From NCBI GenBank assembly GCA_964392615.1, contig CAYMRB010000158.1, forward strand, positions 1-19,784: 19,784 nt of DNA, written 5' to 3'. The DNA comes from CAYMRB01 sp964392615 (GTDB lineage Bacteria > Planctomycetota > UBA8108). Made by a program: the position numbers and the translations under genes. The notes under the pieces were generated by a model, which had not been told where the DNA came from, searched no databases, and saw only the letters and a program-made list of their open reading frames with translations. Of the stretch, positions 17,741-19,784 are shown piece after piece (position 1 is the stretch's first letter; every line of letters starts with the position of its first letter).

Positions 17741-17747
17741 GCGCACG

Positions 17748-17797
17748 AAAAGGCCCCGGCCGACCGCGCGTCTGTGAACGCGCCATCGGCCGGGGCC
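17748..17797 (-). terminator. Intrinsic terminator of the metzincin/dockerin-like gene
   Basis: Perfect 12-bp arms GGCCCCGGCCGA (17752-17763) and complement (17786-17797). Inside them, past a two-base mismatch on each side, is a second 6-bp stem GCGCGT/ACGCGC. On the minus strand it is followed by TTTT. It lies 40 bp after the stop at 17838 and just upstream of the trp promoter, so it insulates the trp operon. Confidence 0.9.
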
Positions 17798-17837
17798 AGG
17801 AGTCGATCGCGGACGATCACCGCGATCGTGCTGCGAA

Positions 17838-19166
17838 TCAGCAGCCGTTCGCCGACGGTTCGCACGCCGCCAGGCGGTCCGCGGTCGGATCCTCGCCGCA
17901 GGCGCGTGCGCCCGGTGCAGGAGGCGGCGGGCCCTGGAGGAACAGGAAGTTCAGCGTCGCCGACGGGTCGCTGATGTTCACCACGCCGTCGTCGTTGTAG
18001 TCCGACGCATCCTCGCAGGTCAGCCGTCCCCGCCCCGAGAACAGCACGCTCAGGGTGTGAACCGCGTCGGAGAGATCGAGACGGCCGTCGCGGTTCGAGT
18101 CGCCGCGGCGGAACCCGACCTCGTCGCCGCCACCCTCGTCGTCGGGGAACGGAGGCCCGACACGCACGCTGATCGGGACGTTGACGGACTCGCCACCCTC
18201 GACATCGCGCGTGACGACCACCTCGCCGAAGAGTGGCATGTTGGGCGTCGCGCGGGACGGATCGACCGTGACGACGATCGTGGCCGGCGCCTGCCCCGTG
18301 GCCGGAGCGACCGCGATCCAGGGAGCCGTCGTCGACGCGGTCCATCGCAGGCCACCGCCGCCGACGTTCGCGACGTCGAGCTCCGCGACGAGCCGATTGG
18401 GGATCGCCCCCTCCGGCAACTGCCACGCGAGCAGCTCGGGCGCGACGGACAGCACCGGACCCGGCGGATCGAGGTCGTCGTGCACGATCACGGTGACGGC
18501 CGCGGTCGACGTGAGGCCCGCGCTATTGCGCGCGGTCAACAGGATCTCGTTGACACCGACGGGGAGCGTATCGCTCGAGAATCTGCTGCCGCGCAGCGTG
18601 CCGCCGTCTGGAACCGTCCAGAACAGACTCCGCGGCTCGACCGATCCGTCCTGCACGTCGTAGCCGACGCCGAGGAAGTTGACGAGCTGGCCGTACTCGA
18701 TGACCTTCTCGTTCTCGGGCAGCACGATCTTCGCGACCGGCGGCTTCGCAGCGACGGCGAACGGCGCGCTGTCGGCGTGTGCGGAGTGGAAGCCGTCGCG
18801 AGCCTCGACGCGGAAGACGCCGGTGCCGCCGCCGAGGTGCGACGTGTCGACCTCGGTCTGCCGACCCGAGACGTCGAGCTTCACCGGCTGGAACGTCCGA
18901 CCGCGATCTCGGCTGTAGAAGACATCGAAGAGGAGGTCGTCGCCGTCCGGGTCGCTCGCCGCCCAACGAACCTTCGCGACGCCCGTCACCGGCAACGCGG
19001 TATCGAAGAGCTCGACGTCGCTGACGCGCGGCGGTCGCGCGCTGATCTCCGCGCTGCCGAGTACCTCGCCGGTCGCCAGCCGCACGACCCGCACGCTGCG
19101 CGCGCCCGTAGCGAACCGCCCCACCCCCCAGAAACCCCCCCCCCGGGCATAGCCCGCCCCCATCGC
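17838..19166 (-). CDS. C-terminal part of a secreted metzincin-like protein with dockerin-like tail (5' end in assembly gap)
   Basis: The open frame runs from the assembly gap to the TGA at 17838-17840, about 440 residues. The first 15-20 residues next to the gap (GGG/GFWG from G-runs) look like poor sequence, and the ATG there is not a credible start. Domains in order: an FnIII/Ig-like module with 'VRWAASDPDGDDLLFDVFYSRDRGRTFQPV', typical of secreted proteins; a PKD/Ig-like module ('PPVAKIVLPENEKVIEYGQLVNFLGVGYDVQDGSV' ... 'TVIVHDD'); a BACON-like module ('LRWTASTTAPWIAVAPATGQAPATIVVTVDPS'); and a dockerin-like pair of Ca-binding loops, DSNRDGRLDLSD and DYNDDGVVNISD, ending in a Cys-containing tail. 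It is almost certainly the same gene as the fragment at 19177-19784, because that fragment's reading frame also runs into the gap. Confidence 0.85.
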   Translation of the reverse strand, partial: AMGAGYARGGGFWGVGRFATGARSVRVVRLATGEVLGSAEISARPPRVSDVELFDTALPVTGVAKVRWAASDPDGDDLLFDVFYSRDRGRTFQPVKLDVSGRQTEVDTSHLGGGTGVFRVEARDGFHSAHADSAPFAVAAKPPVAKIVLPENEKVIEYGQLVNFLGVGYDVQDGSVEPRSLFWTVPDGGTLRGSRFSSDTLPVGVNEILLTARNSAGLTSTAAVTVIVHDDLDPPGPVLSVAPELLAWQLPEGAIPNRLVAELDVANVGGGGLRWTASTTAPWIAVAPATGQAPATIVVTVDPSRATPNMPLFGEVVVTRDVEGGESVNVPISVRVGPPFPDDEGGGDEVGFRRGDSNRDGRLDLSDAVHTLSVLFSGRGRLTCEDASDYNDDGVVNISDPSATLNFLFLQGPPPPAPGARACGEDPTADRLAACEPSANGC

Positions 19167-19176
19167 NNNNNNNNNN
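19167..19176. other. Assembly gap (10 N)
   Basis: Ten Ns, probably a placeholder of arbitrary size. The reading frames on the two sides differ, which fits an unknown gap length. The 45 bases to its left (about 19121-19165) are rich in C-runs and look like a low-quality contig end. Confidence 0.97.
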
Positions 19177-19784
19177 CGACGACGCCGTCTTCGCCGTCCT
19201 CGTGCGCGTCGGCCTCGAAACCGAAGTCGTCGAGGACATTGCCGTTCGCCGCGACCTGCTGCAGCAGGAACTCCGGACGACGCGGCTCGCGCGGCGCTTC
19301 GGGCAGCGTGTCGACGCGGCGCATCTGGTGCACCATGGCGCGGTCGGTCTGCGGCAGAATCACTCCGAAGACGCCGATGAAGTCGCCCTCGACTCCGGCG
19401 ACTCCGGCGATGCCGCCGTCACCTGCGACAGCGCCACTGGTGCTCATCGTCCTGAGCTGCGTGTACAGCCGCCCGTACGTGTAGTCGCTGATCCACAGCG
19501 GCGCGCAGTAGCTCATGAAGTCTCGCCACACGTTGCGCGGCAGGGCCTGAGTCGGGTTCTGCGCGTCACCGGTATCGAAGCCCATCAGGCTGCCGCCGGC
19601 CGGACCGATGAAGGCGCCGGGATGCGGATAGCTGAAGTCGCTGCGCGAGTGGCCACAACCCTCGACCGTGTCCGGCGTCGCGGGATCGTCAGAGGCCGGT
19701 GCAGGGTGCGGGCGCCCGAGCGCGTGGCCGATCTCGTGCGCCGCGTACCAATCGGCGATCGTCCCGTCACCGTCCCAGCTCGCC
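19177..19784 (-). CDS. Metzincin-type zinc protease domain, N-terminal part of the gapped gene (5' end beyond window)
   Basis: The frame is open from the window end to the gap (about 202 residues). It contains HEIGHALGRPH (19706-19738), a complete HExxHxxGxxH zinc site with the catalytic Glu. After 'GCGHSRSDFSYPHPG', 'GPAGGSLMGFD' and 'RDFMSYCAPLWISDYTYGRL' the Met-turn Met is at 19514-19516. Zinc site plus Met-turn define the metzincin clan. The 'MSYC.P.WISDYTY' block is one I recall from uncharacterised secreted proteases of myxobacteria and related groups. Downstream, 'ILPQTDRAMVHQMRRVDTLPEAP' starts the linker to the C-terminal modules. The signal peptide and propeptide must lie outside the window. 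A secreted or surface protease is likely; the substrate is unknown. Confidence 0.88.

Noticed and set aside
17543..17746. 67-codon frame over the trp leader
   Set aside because: It starts upstream of the predicted transcription start and has no recognisable content; only its last seven codons fit a leader peptide.

Overview
The window is GC-rich, densely coding bacterial DNA. It looks like part of a metagenome-assembled or draft genome, because a run of 10 Ns at 19167-19176 interrupts a gene. The secreted metzincin-type protein with a paired 'GD.N.DG..DLSDAV..L..LF' dockerin-like tail, the sigma-54 gene, the GldA/F/G-type ABC system with a DUF4340 partner, and a long 'PFY'-repeat exported protein together resemble Planctomycetota or a related soil or aquatic lineage. 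That assignment is an inference from gene content; no marker gene in the window settles it.

Layout, left to right. (1) 1-4319, minus strand: a tight four-gene unit in the order gldA-like ATPase, gldF-like permease, gldG-like auxiliary protein, DUF4340-like protein (cut by the window start). Starts overlap or nearly abut the preceding stops. (2) 4455-6158, minus: rpoN (sigma-54), with its own near-consensus sigma-70 promoter at 6206-6234 and an expanded acidic region II made of short tandem repeats. (3) 6257-7915, minus: lnt, apolipoprotein N-acyltransferase, with a complete Glu-Lys-Cys triad. (4) 8062-10386, plus: the only plus-strand gene, a 774-residue exported protein built from about two dozen aromatic 'xPFY/xPLY' motifs, function unknown. 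(5) 10405-17740, minus: a tryptophan biosynthesis operon in the order trpE-trpG-trpD-[inverted-repeat element]-SUKH gene-trpC-trpF-murJ. (6) 17748-19784, minus: a metzincin protease-like secreted protein with Ig/FnIII-like repeats and a dockerin-like tail, split by the assembly gap and running off the window end, followed by a strong intrinsic terminator.

How the parts work together: TrpE/TrpG make anthranilate from chorismate and glutamine, TrpD adds phosphoribose, TrpF isomerises and TrpC closes the indole ring. trpA and trpB are not in the window, so the last step must be encoded elsewhere. The operon starts from a near-consensus promoter (TTGACT, 18 bp, TATACT) and then meets a perfect intrinsic terminator (9-bp stem, 7 T) upstream of the trpE GTG. 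Between them are a 7-codon reading frame with one Trp codon (MARWHGS) and segments able to form mutually exclusive pairings. This is the layout of a ribosome-mediated trp attenuator.

The most noteworthy observations are the attenuator, the roughly 170-bp palindromic repeat plus an orphan SUKH immunity-like gene sitting inside the trp operon, and the PFY-repeat protein. I see no CRISPR array, no tRNA or rRNA, no transposase or integrase, and no clear multi-gene defence system.
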